DNA from: Lachnospiraceae bacterium
GTDB taxonomy: Bacteria > Bacillota > Clostridia > Lachnospirales > Lachnospiraceae
Direction of reading: 5' to 3'
Length of the DNA: 64,000 nucleotides
Assembly: GCA_022794265.1 (NCBI GenBank)
Contig: JAAWEK010000015.1
Location: 62,001 to 126,000, forward strand
Shown: positions 9,427 through 18,276 of the stretch, piece after piece
How the letters are laid out: each line of letters starts with the position of its first letter
How positions within the stretch are numbered: position 1 is the stretch's first letter
Translations under genes and position numbers: made by a program
The notes under the pieces: generated by a model
Seen by the model: only the letters and a program-made list of their open reading frames with translations
Databases searched by the model: none
Told to the model about the DNA's origin: nothing

Positions 9427-10728
9427 TTACAATACCAAATATACCGAATCCGGTGTAATTCTCTGCTCATCCATAAACATCATCCAGTCTGTAATATCAT
9501 CATAGCTGATTTCCCGAAAATCGCCAGCTTTTAAGTTGTTTACATAATACGGCTCCTGTGTCAGTTCCGCCGTAAACGTGTTTTCCCTTAACTCCAACAA
9601 CTTAAACCATATATGCTCATGAAAACCTTCTTCCATATCATATTCCGGATCCGGGTCCAAACCGACTTTTATCAGAGCCTCTGCACCTCTGTTCTTTACA
9701 CAGTCTTTCAGAATATAAAGTCTTTCTTCCGCCAGGGCTTTCATTCTTGCAGTCTCTTCGTTTGTATACATAATCAGAGGATTGTCTGCCAGTTCCCTGT
9801 CATAAATGGAAACCGGTGAATAAACCTCATTATTATAATCCGACTCGGAGGCATAAAGATATACAATTCCGGTCTTTCCATTATGTCCTTCACCCGTGCG
9901 GTCCATTAAGCCGCCTAAATCCTTTTTGTCAATATTTGACATCACACGTTTCCAGTCCACCCATGTAGCCACCAATTCTATATCTTTGGATAACTGCGCT
10001 ATGTAGATAGGCTCGCTTTCATTTATAAAACCGTTTTTATCCACAATCCTGCCTGCCAGCGCCATAATAATATTATAATGGCTGTTGCAGTTTTCCTGAT
10101 CCGAATCCAGAATTTCCAGTTCCACACCGCCACAGCGATTCAGTCCGTGGGTATGAAGCCATACTTTATCTTTCTTGCCGGATACCGCCTGCACAGTATA
10201 CAGATATAACGGAGACGGCGGAACCTTTGACTGTGCCGCCAGTTTTGCCCACTTGCCGGAATAAATCTTCTCACAACTGAAATCTACAACTGCAACCAGA
10301 TCCGGTATCATTATATTTAACATTTTTAACTGCAAATGATAAGAAACCACATTCACACTTCCAAATGTCATGGTAATACTTAACCCCCTCTTATTATTCT
10401 GAATGATTCTGATACTGTCCTCATCCAGTAAATGGTTAATAGTAAATAATTCAGGAATTTCAAAAGTCGTCACATGAAACTCCACACTGTACTCTTCCTC
10501 TTTATATTTTACAACTACACACGGATTTTCACCTGTAGATTTTGCCACAACCTCTATTTCATCATCGCTTTTCACCCTGTCAATCATTTCATCCATGTTA
10601 TCAATATCCTGCTGGTTCCTCGGCACACCCAGCATATATGAATACTCCTTCGGTATGGTACCGGATAAAGGCTCCCTGTCGCCTAATTTTTCAGGAAGCT
10701 TTGTTTTTTTCTCTCCAAATATTCCCAT
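9427..10728 (-). CDS. DUF4026 / DUF2314-like protein
   Basis: 433 residues, soluble, with no signal peptide. The C-terminal third (EHIWFKLLELREN ... LKAGDFREISYDDITDWMM) resembles the DUF2314-type domain that ends many DUF4026 proteins; the N-terminal part starts with a Lys-rich stretch followed by a mixed alpha/beta region. The function of these families is not established. It begins at an ATG preceded by AGAGGAGAT and has its own upstream promoter (10777-10806). It is first in an operon with the adenylate-forming enzyme, 25 bases downstream. The family assignment rests on memory of the domain's pattern. Confidence 0.7.
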   Translation of the reverse strand: MGIFGEKKTKLPEKLGDREPLSGTIPKEYSYMLGVPRNQQDIDNMDEMIDRVKSDDEIEVVAKSTGENPCVVVKYKEEEYSVEFHVTTFEIPELFTINHLLDEDSIRIIQNNKRGLSITMTFGSVNVVSYHLQLKMLNIMIPDLVAVVDFSCEKIYSGKWAKLAAQSKVPPSPLYLYTVQAVSGKKDKVWLHTHGLNRCGGVELEILDSDQENCNSHYNIIMALAGRIVDKNGFINESEPIYIAQLSKDIELVATWVDWKRVMSNIDKKDLGGLMDRTGEGHNGKTGIVYLYASESDYNNEVYSPVSIYDRELADNPLIMYTNEETARMKALAEERLYILKDCVKNRGAEALIKVGLDPDPEYDMEEGFHEHIWFKLLELRENTFTAELTQEPYYVNNLKAGDFREISYDDITDWMMFMDEQRITPDSVYLVL

Positions 10729-10776
10729 GACTGTATCTCCTCTGCTATGATTTAAAATTTAAATATTGTTTTGTTT

Positions 10777-10806
10777 ATTATACACCGATAAATCTATTGA
10801 TGTAAA
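10777..10806 (-). promoter_or_regulatory. Sigma-A-type promoter of the DUF4026 operon
   Basis: TTTACA (10801-10806) and TATAAT (10777-10782) on the minus strand with an 18-base spacer. Confidence 0.6.
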
Positions 10807-10925
10807 TATAAATCCGTCTGATTATAATTTAAAATTTACATTCGAATAAAAAAATCTTGACATTTCTTAAATTATTTTTAAAATATAATTATAATATTTG
10901 GACAACCTGTCAAAAGGAGAACCAT

Positions 10926-11387
10926 ATGATTAACTTTTTAAAGAATACATATTACAGATTCTTTACATATAAACAGGAATATGAAAACAATAGTAAGAAT
11001 TTTTGCGAATATGCAAATAATAGAATAAATATTTTTAAACGTCTCTCTATTATCTGCCACCTTGTTTATCTGGCATTTACCGTTTATGCAGTTATTAAAA
11101 TAATTGAATGTGCAAGAAATCATGCCGGAGCCGATTTATATTTTGTTGAACTGATAGTTTTCAGCCTGATGGGTATTACCGCTATACTGACGAAACGGGA
11201 AAAGCTTTTAATGATACTTGTTCTTACGGCTTTAGCCTGCGCGCTCGGACAATATGAACATTTTAATTATTTCTTACAATATATGGCTTTGACATTCTGT
11301 ACCGGTTTTGCGTTTTACGGTTGCCAGCTGTATAGTTCGTTGAAATACTATCTACAACTAAATGCTGAAAACAAGCAGACAGCATAA
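10926..11387 (+). CDS. Small integral membrane protein, unknown function (153 aa)
   Basis: The ATG at 10926 has an AAAGGAGA ribosome binding site; a longer in-frame TTG start at 10857 lies in promoter-like sequence and is unlikely. The product MINFLKNTYYRF... has a short polar N-terminus and about four hydrophobic segments (around residues 37-55, 65-85, 90-110 and 112-130). No family was recognised. It stands alone on the plus strand between two minus-strand operons and ends in a strong hairpin. Confidence 0.75.
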   Translation: MINFLKNTYYRFFTYKQEYENNSKNFCEYANNRINIFKRLSIICHLVYLAFTVYAVIKIIECARNHAGADLYFVELIVFSLMGITAILTKREKLLMILVLTALACALGQYEHFNYFLQYMALTFCTGFAFYGCQLYSSLKYYLQLNAENKQTA

Positions 11388-11406
11388 TTGCCAAATTAAT
11401 AAAATT

Positions 11407-11451
11407 AAACACTCCGCATATGATGACATATACATATGCGGAGTGTTTTTT
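11407..11451. terminator. Bidirectional terminator
   Basis: A perfect 16-bp stem (AAACACTCCGCATATG and its complement) with a 10-base loop and T6 on the plus strand; the minus strand also ends in a T-rich tail. It serves the plus-strand membrane protein gene and the convergent minus-strand gene ending at 11544. Confidence 0.95.
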
Positions 11452-11543
11452 CAGTCATTGATTCAAATATCTGAATTTAACACAGCATTCTACCACAAAT
11501 ATAAGGCGACTCATTAATTATTTATTTCTGTCAAACAATTTCT

Positions 11544-12590
11544 TTATACAACTTGATAAATCATATCCAATAGAGCATCACAACGTTCCAGCTTTTCCTG
11601 TTCCAGCCGTATATTTTCTTTCACCGGCACACGCTGAAACAAATGCATAATCCATCTGCTGTATTTTAAATCTTTGTTTAAAAACAGACGAAGCCACCCA
11701 AAAATCATCTTAGTTATAAAGAGCATACAAAGTATATAGATTTCAAAAGCAACAGGATGCAAAAAACATACAAACATAAATATCAGCCCCCATATACTGT
11801 TTCGAACCACTGCTTTCCGCATTGCGGAATACTGCCGCTCCAAACACTTTATGTTTGCTCTTAATATTCGCGCCTCTTCCCCAATCACTCTTAAATCCCG
11901 GTCATCATATTCTTTTTCATAAATATATTGAAAGGATTTCTGTAGCGGTATTTCTATCTTCTGAATCATCTTCCACGGTCTGGAACCAGCAATCAGCAAT
12001 ACTGCCGCAAACAAAATCCAAAGCCCTTTCCTCATCCGGTCTTTTTCTTCATTCACATCCACGATCACAATTTTATATTCCGTAACTACCGTATGATTAA
12101 GAAGTTTGTTCAAACCATGTTCCTCTGCAACCTGCTCAGTCAGTTCCAGTGCTGTTTCATCGGTTTTCTCTATTTTCCCTGTAACCTTATATTCAGAATG
12201 TCCGGTATTATCAATGCCCGCCTGAAACGGGTCTTTTCCTTCCAGTCCAAAAGGCATGACCGACTGTACCGGTATGGCGAAAGCTTCCTTTCCATTATAA
12301 ATTTCAGCTACATAATATAGATTTTCCTTAGTTGTTATAAAATCATAACAGGAGGGAAAAAATCTGCCGTTGTTATATATGCCATAAACATTATAATCAG
12401 AAAGAGATATATATTTTCTCTCCGAAATCTTGTTTAAATCAAAAGTATCCTCATGTAATATTCTTTTCAGATTTTTTCTGTTTTCATATCCCTCTGATGT
12501 CATGGAAATTCCCCATATGAACAAAAAACAGCCAATAATAAACAATGCCGGAATATAAATCAGATATTTATATTTTATTTTCTCTTCCAT
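11544..12590 (-). CDS. Integral membrane protein, unknown function
   Basis: 348 residues from the ATG at 12590 (MEEKIKYKYLIYIP). An upstream in-frame TTG at 12629 would overlap pncB and is less likely. Hydrophobic segments lie near residues 8-30, about 190-207 and a pair around 265-300, so N- and C-terminal membrane regions flank an extracytoplasmic domain and a cytoplasmic, partly coiled stretch (EEARILRANIKCLERQYSAMRKA). No enzymatic motif was recognised. The gene follows pncB by 19 bases and is probably co-transcribed, but no functional link is evident. Confidence 0.75.
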   Translation of the reverse strand: MEEKIKYKYLIYIPALFIIGCFLFIWGISMTSEGYENRKNLKRILHEDTFDLNKISERKYISLSDYNVYGIYNNGRFFPSCYDFITTKENLYYVAEIYNGKEAFAIPVQSVMPFGLEGKDPFQAGIDNTGHSEYKVTGKIEKTDETALELTEQVAEEHGLNKLLNHTVVTEYKIVIVDVNEEKDRMRKGLWILFAAVLLIAGSRPWKMIQKIEIPLQKSFQYIYEKEYDDRDLRVIGEEARILRANIKCLERQYSAMRKAVVRNSIWGLIFMFVCFLHPVAFEIYILCMLFITKMIFGWLRLFLNKDLKYSRWIMHLFQRVPVKENIRLEQEKLERCDALLDMIYQVV

Positions 12591-12609
12591 ATCCCTGTTA
12601 TCCAGTATC

Positions 12610-14073
12610 CTATTTCGTCTTTCTGGCAATCTTATGATTATCCAATATCTCTTTTTTCATCTTATAAAGCCTGTCCGTTAAATCCACATAAACCTGATGG
12701 GGATTTACCAGCCGTCTGGTTTCATCCCACAGTGTTTCCTGCTCTTCCTTGCAATATTGCTGTATGGACATGACTTCTGGTGATTCATAAATACATACAC
12801 CACGATTAAAAACCTGTACCGGCAATTCCCTGACCGTATATGCACCAGCTTCCAGCAATGTCTTCTTCCATGTTTCAATCGGGTCAAATATTAACAGGTC
12901 TTCTTCCTCGTTAATCACTTCATCCACCAGAGCTATTAAATCCGCAATAATCTTATGGGTGTCTTTATCGTAAATCCGGAATACCGTTTTATTGCCTGGA
13001 TTCGTAATCTTAACGGTGTTCTCGGATAATTTAATCTTAGGAATAAACTCGCCAGTCTCATCATCCATGATTGCAGCCAGCTTATATACGCCGCCGAAAG
13101 CCGGACAGTCTCTGGAAGTAATCAGATTCGTTCCCACGCCCCAGGAAGAAATCTTAGCCCCCTGTGTTTTCAGACTGTCAATCAGATATTCGTCCAAATC
13201 ACTGGAGGCTGAAATAACTGCATCTGCAAATCCAGCATCGTCCAGCATCCTTCTTGCCTTCTTGGATAGATATGCCAAATCTCCGCTATCCAGACGGATT
13301 CCGTAATTTTTAAGTTCAATGCCTTTTTCCCGCATTTCCTTAAATACTTTTATGGCATTGGGAACACCGGAACGAAGAGTGTCATAAGTGTCCACCAAAA
13401 GAATACATGCTTCTGGATACAAATCAGCATATTTCTTAAATGCCGTATATTCATCGGTAAAACTCATAATCCAACTGTGTGCATGAGTTCCTTTTACCGG
13501 GACGTCAAACATCTCACCTGTAAGCACATTAGAAGTTCCGACACAGCCTCCGATGACCGCCGCTCTTGCGCCATAGATTCCCGCATCCGGCCCCTGGGCC
13601 CGTCTCAGCCCGAATTCCATGATACCGTCACCTTTCGCCGCATAAACCACCCTTGCCGCCTTTGTGGCAATCAGACTCTGATGATTAATGATATTTAAAA
13701 TCGCAGTCTCAACCAGTTGTGCTTCCATTATCGGCGCAACAACTTTTACCAGCGGTTCCATGGGAAATACTACCGTTCCCTCCGGCACCGCATAGATATC
13801 CCCGGTAAAATGGAATGAACTCAGATAATCCAAAAAATCTTCGTCAAAAATATTTAATCCTCTCAGATATACAATGTCATCATAGGAAAAATTCAGATTC
13901 TTGATATACTCGATTACCTGCTCCAGTCCGCAGGCAATGGCATACCCTCCGTCATTGGGATTCTTCCGGTAAAACGCGTCAAATACCACAACTTCGTTAA
14001 TCTTATTTTTAAAATATCCCTGCATCATTGTCAGTTCATACAAATCCGTTAATAACGTTAAACTTCTTCCCAT
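12610..14073 (-). CDS. pncB: Nicotinate phosphoribosyltransferase
   Basis: Converts nicotinate and PRPP to nicotinate mononucleotide in NAD salvage. The 487-residue protein starts MGRSLTLLTDLYELTMMQGY, the typical N-terminus, and contains FGLRRAQGPDAG, the GTHAHSWIMSF histidine motif, VDTYDTLRSGVPNAI, RLDSGDL and the GVGTNLITS phosphate-binding segment. The C-terminal extension (to KMKKEILDN) is common in Firmicute members. The ATG at 14073 is chosen over an in-frame TTG at 14085 because it matches the family N-terminus. A promoter lies at 14121-14149. Confidence 0.96.
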   Translation of the reverse strand: MGRSLTLLTDLYELTMMQGYFKNKINEVVVFDAFYRKNPNDGGYAIACGLEQVIEYIKNLNFSYDDIVYLRGLNIFDEDFLDYLSSFHFTGDIYAVPEGTVVFPMEPLVKVVAPIMEAQLVETAILNIINHQSLIATKAARVVYAAKGDGIMEFGLRRAQGPDAGIYGARAAVIGGCVGTSNVLTGEMFDVPVKGTHAHSWIMSFTDEYTAFKKYADLYPEACILLVDTYDTLRSGVPNAIKVFKEMREKGIELKNYGIRLDSGDLAYLSKKARRMLDDAGFADAVISASSDLDEYLIDSLKTQGAKISSWGVGTNLITSRDCPAFGGVYKLAAIMDDETGEFIPKIKLSENTVKITNPGNKTVFRIYDKDTHKIIADLIALVDEVINEEEDLLIFDPIETWKKTLLEAGAYTVRELPVQVFNRGVCIYESPEVMSIQQYCKEEQETLWDETRRLVNPHQVYVDLTDRLYKMKKEILDNHKIARKTK

Positions 14074-14120
14074 ATCTTCCACCAAACCTTTTCGTCTATA
14101 ATCGTCTTTCCAAATATGAT

Positions 14121-14149
14121 ATCATAAATCGAACATCAGAATAAAACAA
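14121..14149 (-). promoter_or_regulatory. Sigma-A-type promoter of pncB
   Basis: TTGTTT (14144-14149) and TATGAT (14121-14126) on the minus strand with a 17-base spacer, about 50 bases before the pncB start. Confidence 0.55.
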
Positions 14150-14319
14150 GTATATCCCATTCCGACAGATTTTACAATCCGAAATCAGAAAACCACCTCT
14201 TATTTAAATTACCAAATATAACAGAACAAATCCCCCTGTCCAATCATATACTTATACTAACCAAATAATTATTTTTTGTACACATTGTCCATGACGTTTG
14301 TATAAATATGAGGTGAACC

Positions 14320-14862
14320 ATGAGTAATTGTCCACATTACATAACCGACCGCTATCACCCGTTGCCGCCTGCCTATATTCCTGGCGACCTGATCCGTTCT
14401 TCCGTGCCGTTTATCGCTCCGATATCGGATATGAAACGCTGTGTTTCCAAGGTAATGTATGAACCTCTGCAACAGCTTTTTCGCGCCTGTCTCAAAGATG
14501 GTCTTTTCCTTATGGGGGTATCGGCATTCAGAAGCTACGAGAGGCAGAAAGAAATATATGATGACAGTATGATAAAGCGTGGGAAAGCACATACTAATTC
14601 CCATATAGCATTTCCCGGAACCAGCGAACATCAGACCGGACTGGCAATCGACGTTTCCTGCGCCGCTTTGGACTATGAATTATGCGAAGAATTCGAATAC
14701 ACCCCGGAAGGCATATGGCTAAAGAAAAATGCCGGAAAATTTGGATTTGTATTCAGTTTTACAAAAGAAAATTCCCAATATACCGGATATGTAGATGAAC
14801 CATGGCATATTCGCTATGTCTGCAAAGATGCTAAATATTTTTCAGATGAGTTTTTACAATAA
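14320..14862 (+). CDS. VanY-type D-alanyl-D-alanine carboxypeptidase, no signal peptide
   Basis: 180 residues matching the M15B peptidase domain that removes the terminal D-Ala from peptidoglycan stems. Zinc/catalytic motifs are present: SAFRSYERQ, SEHQTGLAIDV (the SxHxxGxAxD pattern) and EPWHIRYV. The N-terminus (MSNCPHYITDRYHPLPPAYIP) has no hydrophobic export signal, and an in-frame stop (TGA) immediately upstream of the ATG excludes an extension. The GAGGTG ribosome binding site supports this start. The enzyme could act on cytoplasmic precursors or leave by another route. plsC follows 60 bases later. Confidence 0.88.
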   Translation: MSNCPHYITDRYHPLPPAYIPGDLIRSSVPFIAPISDMKRCVSKVMYEPLQQLFRACLKDGLFLMGVSAFRSYERQKEIYDDSMIKRGKAHTNSHIAFPGTSEHQTGLAIDVSCAALDYELCEEFEYTPEGIWLKKNAGKFGFVFSFTKENSQYTGYVDEPWHIRYVCKDAKYFSDEFLQ

Positions 14863-14922
14863 TGGCAGAATATGTTATAATATGAAACACACATTACATA
14901 AAAAACGGAAGGAACAAACAAA

Positions 14923-15645
14923 ATGATAAGACTTTTAATCCTTATTTTATTTCTGATTTTCTTTTTCCTGCTGAGTATTCCTGTATATCTGATTGAATGG
15001 ATCATAGGAAAAATCAATATGAACGTCCGCCATAAATCTTCCAGATGCATTGTAGCAGGCGCCTTTCGGATATGTTTATTCATTTCAGGCGTCAAAATAG
15101 AGGCAAAGGGATGTGACAATATTCCCCCTGACAAAGCCTGCCTCTTCGTAGGCAATCATAACGGTTTTTTCGATATACTGGTTTCTTATGTACAGATTCA
15201 TAAAGTAATGGGCTATGTTGCTAAAAAAGAAATGATTAAAGTACCATTTCTGCGGATATGGATGTATTATGTAAACTGTCTCTTCTTAGACAGAAACGAT
15301 ATTAAAGCAGGTTTAAAAACCATTTTAAAGGGTGTGGAACAAATTAAAAATGGAGTTTCCATATTTGTTTTTCCCGAAGGCACCCGTTCCAAAGACGGAA
15401 AAATGCTGCCTTTTAAAGAAGGCAGTTTAAAAATGGGAGAAAAATCCAATTGCCCGATTATTCCGGTGGCCTTTTGGGGTACTTCGGCTATTTTCGAAGA
15501 CCAGTTTCCAAAATTACGAAAAGGTAAGGTAACCATACAGTTCGGCGAACCGGTCATTGTCTCCGAACTTGAAAAAGAAGATAAAAAATTTCTCGGCGCC
15601 TATGTGCAGCGAAAAATACAGGATATGCTTGATCAGCAGAAGTAA
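14923..15645 (+). CDS. plsC: 1-acyl-sn-glycerol-3-phosphate acyltransferase
   Basis: Acylates lysophosphatidic acid to phosphatidic acid at the membrane. The 240-residue protein has an N-terminal hydrophobic anchor (residues 2-28), the catalytic HX4D motif within GNHNGFFDIL near residue 78, the FPEGTRSKDG motif near residue 150 and the downstream IPVAFWGTS segment. An AGGAAGGA-type ribosome binding site precedes the ATG. It lies downstream of the VanY-type gene and ends in a bidirectional hairpin shared with the convergent CotH gene. Confidence 0.93.
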   Translation: MIRLLILILFLIFFFLLSIPVYLIEWIIGKINMNVRHKSSRCIVAGAFRICLFISGVKIEAKGCDNIPPDKACLFVGNHNGFFDILVSYVQIHKVMGYVAKKEMIKVPFLRIWMYYVNCLFLDRNDIKAGLKTILKGVEQIKNGVSIFVFPEGTRSKDGKMLPFKEGSLKMGEKSNCPIIPVAFWGTSAIFEDQFPKLRKGKVTIQFGEPVIVSELEKEDKKFLGAYVQRKIQDMLDQQK

Positions 15646-15715
15646 CCGCTCCGGCAGTCCAAATTTCTTTCAGGCAAATAAAAAAGGCAATTGCAAACCG
15701 CATATTATTATAAAT

Positions 15716-15756
15716 AAAACGGAAGGCTATCCATCTAAGGATACCTTCCGTTTTTT
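15716..15756. terminator. Bidirectional terminator between plsC and the CotH gene
   Basis: Stem AAAACGGAAGG / CCTTCCGTTTT with an additional inner TATCC/GGATA pairing, then T6 on the plus strand and a T-rich tail on the minus strand. The preceding stretch 15646-15715 shows no gene. Confidence 0.9.
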
Positions 15757-15771
15757 CAACAATTTCAGGGA

Positions 15772-17244
15772 TTATCTGTCTGCTGCTTTATTATATGTGT
15801 CCAGAATCCGCTCAAAAAATTCGGCGGCTGACATATTATCCTCATCCCCACCAGTAAATTTTCCGTCCAGGCTGAAATAAAACCGCTCTTCATCCGCATT
15901 GGCAAAATCATAGTCCGGACGGCACACCTCTTCGTAATTTGCCTTCGCAGTCTCATAATAAGCATTAAATGTTTCCTCTTTCAGCCATTTGCTACCTGCC
16001 AGTTTTTCCAACTCTCCTTTATACTGCTCATACAGAAATTCTCCCTCAAAAATAGAGTTGCGTATCAGTGGATTTGACTGGTTCGAACGATTTCCTTCCG
16101 CCCTCTCCGAAAACGGCGATACGGCAGTCATGCCGGATCCTTCCGGATTCCAGTTATAGGTAATCCCCAGACAGCGGTCATAATCATACGGAATAAAAAT
16201 AGCTTTTCCCGAACTTTTCAGAAAATAAACATAATGATTATTATAATTATTCCTCATGTCATCAGGATTTCCTGTAAAATAACTTAAAGCAAAAAACTTT
16301 GAAAGCTGATCCGTATCCACAACGGTTTCAAAAGTCTCTTTTGATAACTCTGTACTGTTCAGAACCTCTAACAGATGCTTCAGACTTTCATGCTCCGAAT
16401 GAGACTTATTCGTCTTCAGATCATGGTTAAAAACTTTTCGGGCATCTTCATCCTCAATTCCATATGTTACACGATTGGTATAATTGGCCGGCGAAAATGT
16501 CCAGCCGCATTTATACAAATCTCCGTCCCAGTCCTCCTCCGGCAGATTCTTTTTTATAAAAATATTATCAATTGGTTCATAAATACTGTAAACACCATAA
16601 TTCTTATCCTGCACAATAACCTGACTGAGACCTGTATGTGCTGCCAGTACACCGTTCTCCCGAAACATGGTAAAAGCATAATATTCCCTTACATAAGTAT
16701 TGTCATAATTGCCGTTCCATTTCAGTTCCAAAGACTTCAATGTAGCAAAACGCCTGTCTTTTCTCGCCTGACGCTCTTCTTCGCTAACCCAGGCTTTTGC
16801 TTCCTCACCGTAATAGGCTTCATCATCAAAAGTTTCATTAAAACTAAGCCTGTAATGTGTCAGATTTAAATTTCCGCTTCTTCTGTCCCAGACCGGTTCT
16901 CTGGTAGTATTACCTTTAATCCGGATTCCCACTTCTTCTATCTCATAGGATTCATCACCGATGGTAATCGTAACTTTATCTGCAATCCTGTAAATAGGTG
17001 ATTTATTCCCCATGCTGTCATACTTATCAAAATCCTTCTGAATCTTCTCTAATTCCTTTTCTGAAATATCTACTCTGACCGTAACCTTATTTTCCAGATT
17101 GAACAATTCATCAAAGATTTTTTCATCCTCCGTCCTATTGGATTCCCCGCCGCTTTCTGTCTTTATCCCCTTACTCCCGCTGCATGCCGGTAATGATACG
17201 GCAACTAGTATCACCATAAGTAATAATGCCAGTTTTTTTCCCAT
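15772..17244 (-). CDS. CotH-family kinase-like lipoprotein
   Basis: 490 residues with a lipoprotein signal (hydrophobic stretch after MGKK, lipobox LPAC with Cys near residue 21), so it is secreted and membrane-tethered. The remainder matches the CotH family, which includes spore-coat protein kinases: early VGIRIKGNTTRE, the central GLSQVIVQDKNYGVYSIYEPID, KCGWTFSPANY, and the acidic active-site region GNPDDMRNNYNNHY and FIPYDYDRCLG. Many Clostridia carry secreted CotH homologues outside coat operons, some on cellulosomal or surface proteins, so a spore role is not certain. It is divergent from the sigma-like gene. Confidence 0.9.
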   Translation of the reverse strand: MGKKLALLLMVILVAVSLPACSGSKGIKTESGGESNRTEDEKIFDELFNLENKVTVRVDISEKELEKIQKDFDKYDSMGNKSPIYRIADKVTITIGDESYEIEEVGIRIKGNTTREPVWDRRSGNLNLTHYRLSFNETFDDEAYYGEEAKAWVSEEERQARKDRRFATLKSLELKWNGNYDNTYVREYYAFTMFRENGVLAAHTGLSQVIVQDKNYGVYSIYEPIDNIFIKKNLPEEDWDGDLYKCGWTFSPANYTNRVTYGIEDEDARKVFNHDLKTNKSHSEHESLKHLLEVLNSTELSKETFETVVDTDQLSKFFALSYFTGNPDDMRNNYNNHYVYFLKSSGKAIFIPYDYDRCLGITYNWNPEGSGMTAVSPFSERAEGNRSNQSNPLIRNSIFEGEFLYEQYKGELEKLAGSKWLKEETFNAYYETAKANYEEVCRPDYDFANADEERFYFSLDGKFTGGDEDNMSAAEFFERILDTYNKAADR

Positions 17245-17285
17245 AAGCGTTTCTCCATTCTTATAATTTTTGAAATAAACCTTCC

Positions 17286-17314
17286 TTGCTATATTTTATC
17301 AAATAGGCTACAAT
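17286..17314 (+). promoter_or_regulatory. Promoter of the sigma-like gene
   Basis: TTGCTA (17286-17291) and TACAAT (17309-17314) with a 17-base spacer, followed by AAAGGAGGAAC as the ribosome binding site. Confidence 0.5.
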
Positions 17315-17347
17315 ATAGCAATAACAATAAAGGAGGAACAAAGATTT

Positions 17348-18217
17348 ATGGGCAGAACCGATTCAGAAAAAAATGACAAAGACAAACAGCTTCAGTTTCA
17401 TGAAGCTCTGGCTTTTCTTGTGGAAACCTCAAATATCAACAACGGCATTGTAAGCCTTGATGAAATACATCAGACCTTTAACGGCATTATAGAAGATGAA
17501 TCCATGTATCAATATATCTATGATTATTTACTGGAAAACAAAATAACGATACAGGATTATATTCAGCATAACACAAAATCCAAAGACAATTTTCAGGAAA
17601 ATGATCAGCAGCTGGAAAAACTCTCGAAAACAGTTCCTTTTGAAACTGAAGAAGAACAGAAATTTGTCAACATGTACCTGGAAGAAACAAATTCTCTTGC
17701 CCCACTGGAAGACTCCAGGGAATTGGAATTATTAAAACTGCTTTATGATTCCATACCGGAAAATAATACAAGCCATACGGTCAATCAGCTGATTGAAGGA
17801 AATCTCCATCTTGTACTTTCCGTACTGGATGATTATAAGAACAAAGGGGTGACCACCGGAGACCTGATACAGGAAGGCAACCTTGGGCTGACAGAAGGCG
17901 TATCAACCTATTTTTCCGATTCTTCCGGTACCATAGATTTATCAGAATTCCATGACTATCTGCTACAATGTATCTCCCGTGCCATGAGTGATGCCATTCA
18001 TGAACAGAATATCTCCTGCCGTCTGGGAAAGCATCTGGCGGACAATGCCAACCGGATGGACAAGGCTTCCGTGGAATTAAGCCGGGATCTTGGACGAACT
18101 CCCACGCTTCCGGAACTTGCAAAATATCTGTCCATTTCTGAAGAAGAAGCAGAACGGATTATGAAGATGTCATTGGATGCGCTGAATGCAGATAATGCAG
18201 GTTCTAATGAACCTTAA
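17348..18217 (+). CDS. Sigma-70-like protein lacking region 4
   Basis: 289 residues. The N-terminal 75 residues (LDEIHQTFNGIIEDESMYQY...LLENKITI) resemble region 1.1 of RpoD. Residues about 145-190 (LIEGNLHLVLSVL, then TGDLIQEGNLGL) match regions 2.1-2.2, the core-polymerase-binding helices. Residues about 225-280 (DKASVELSRDLGRTPTLPEL, then AKYLSISEEEAERIM) match region 3. Region 2.4 lacks the paired tryptophans of real sigma factors (HDYLLQCISRAMSDAIHEQN in their place), and the protein ends without region 4. It could bind core polymerase without full promoter recognition, as an accessory or anti-sigma-like regulator. That is inference; only the similarity and the missing parts are seen. 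Confidence 0.75.
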   Translation: MGRTDSEKNDKDKQLQFHEALAFLVETSNINNGIVSLDEIHQTFNGIIEDESMYQYIYDYLLENKITIQDYIQHNTKSKDNFQENDQQLEKLSKTVPFETEEEQKFVNMYLEETNSLAPLEDSRELELLKLLYDSIPENNTSHTVNQLIEGNLHLVLSVLDDYKNKGVTTGDLIQEGNLGLTEGVSTYFSDSSGTIDLSEFHDYLLQCISRAMSDAIHEQNISCRLGKHLADNANRMDKASVELSRDLGRTPTLPELAKYLSISEEEAERIMKMSLDALNADNAGSNEP

Positions 18218-18221
18218 ATAT

Positions 18222-18263
18222 AAAAGCCGGAATAATAAATATTATTTACTATCCCGGCTTTTT
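18222..18263. terminator. Bidirectional terminator
   Basis: AAAGCCGG / CCGGCTTT outer stem with an inner AATAAT/ATTATT pairing and T-rich tails on both strands. Shared by the sigma-like gene and the transketolase operon. Confidence 0.85.
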
Positions 18264-18276
18264 ATATTGAAACAAA

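Noticed and set aside
15655-15715. Third copy of the palindromic repeat (GGCAATTGCAAAC)
   Set aside because: Only about a dozen bases resemble the other copies and no palindrome follows, so chance similarity is likely.
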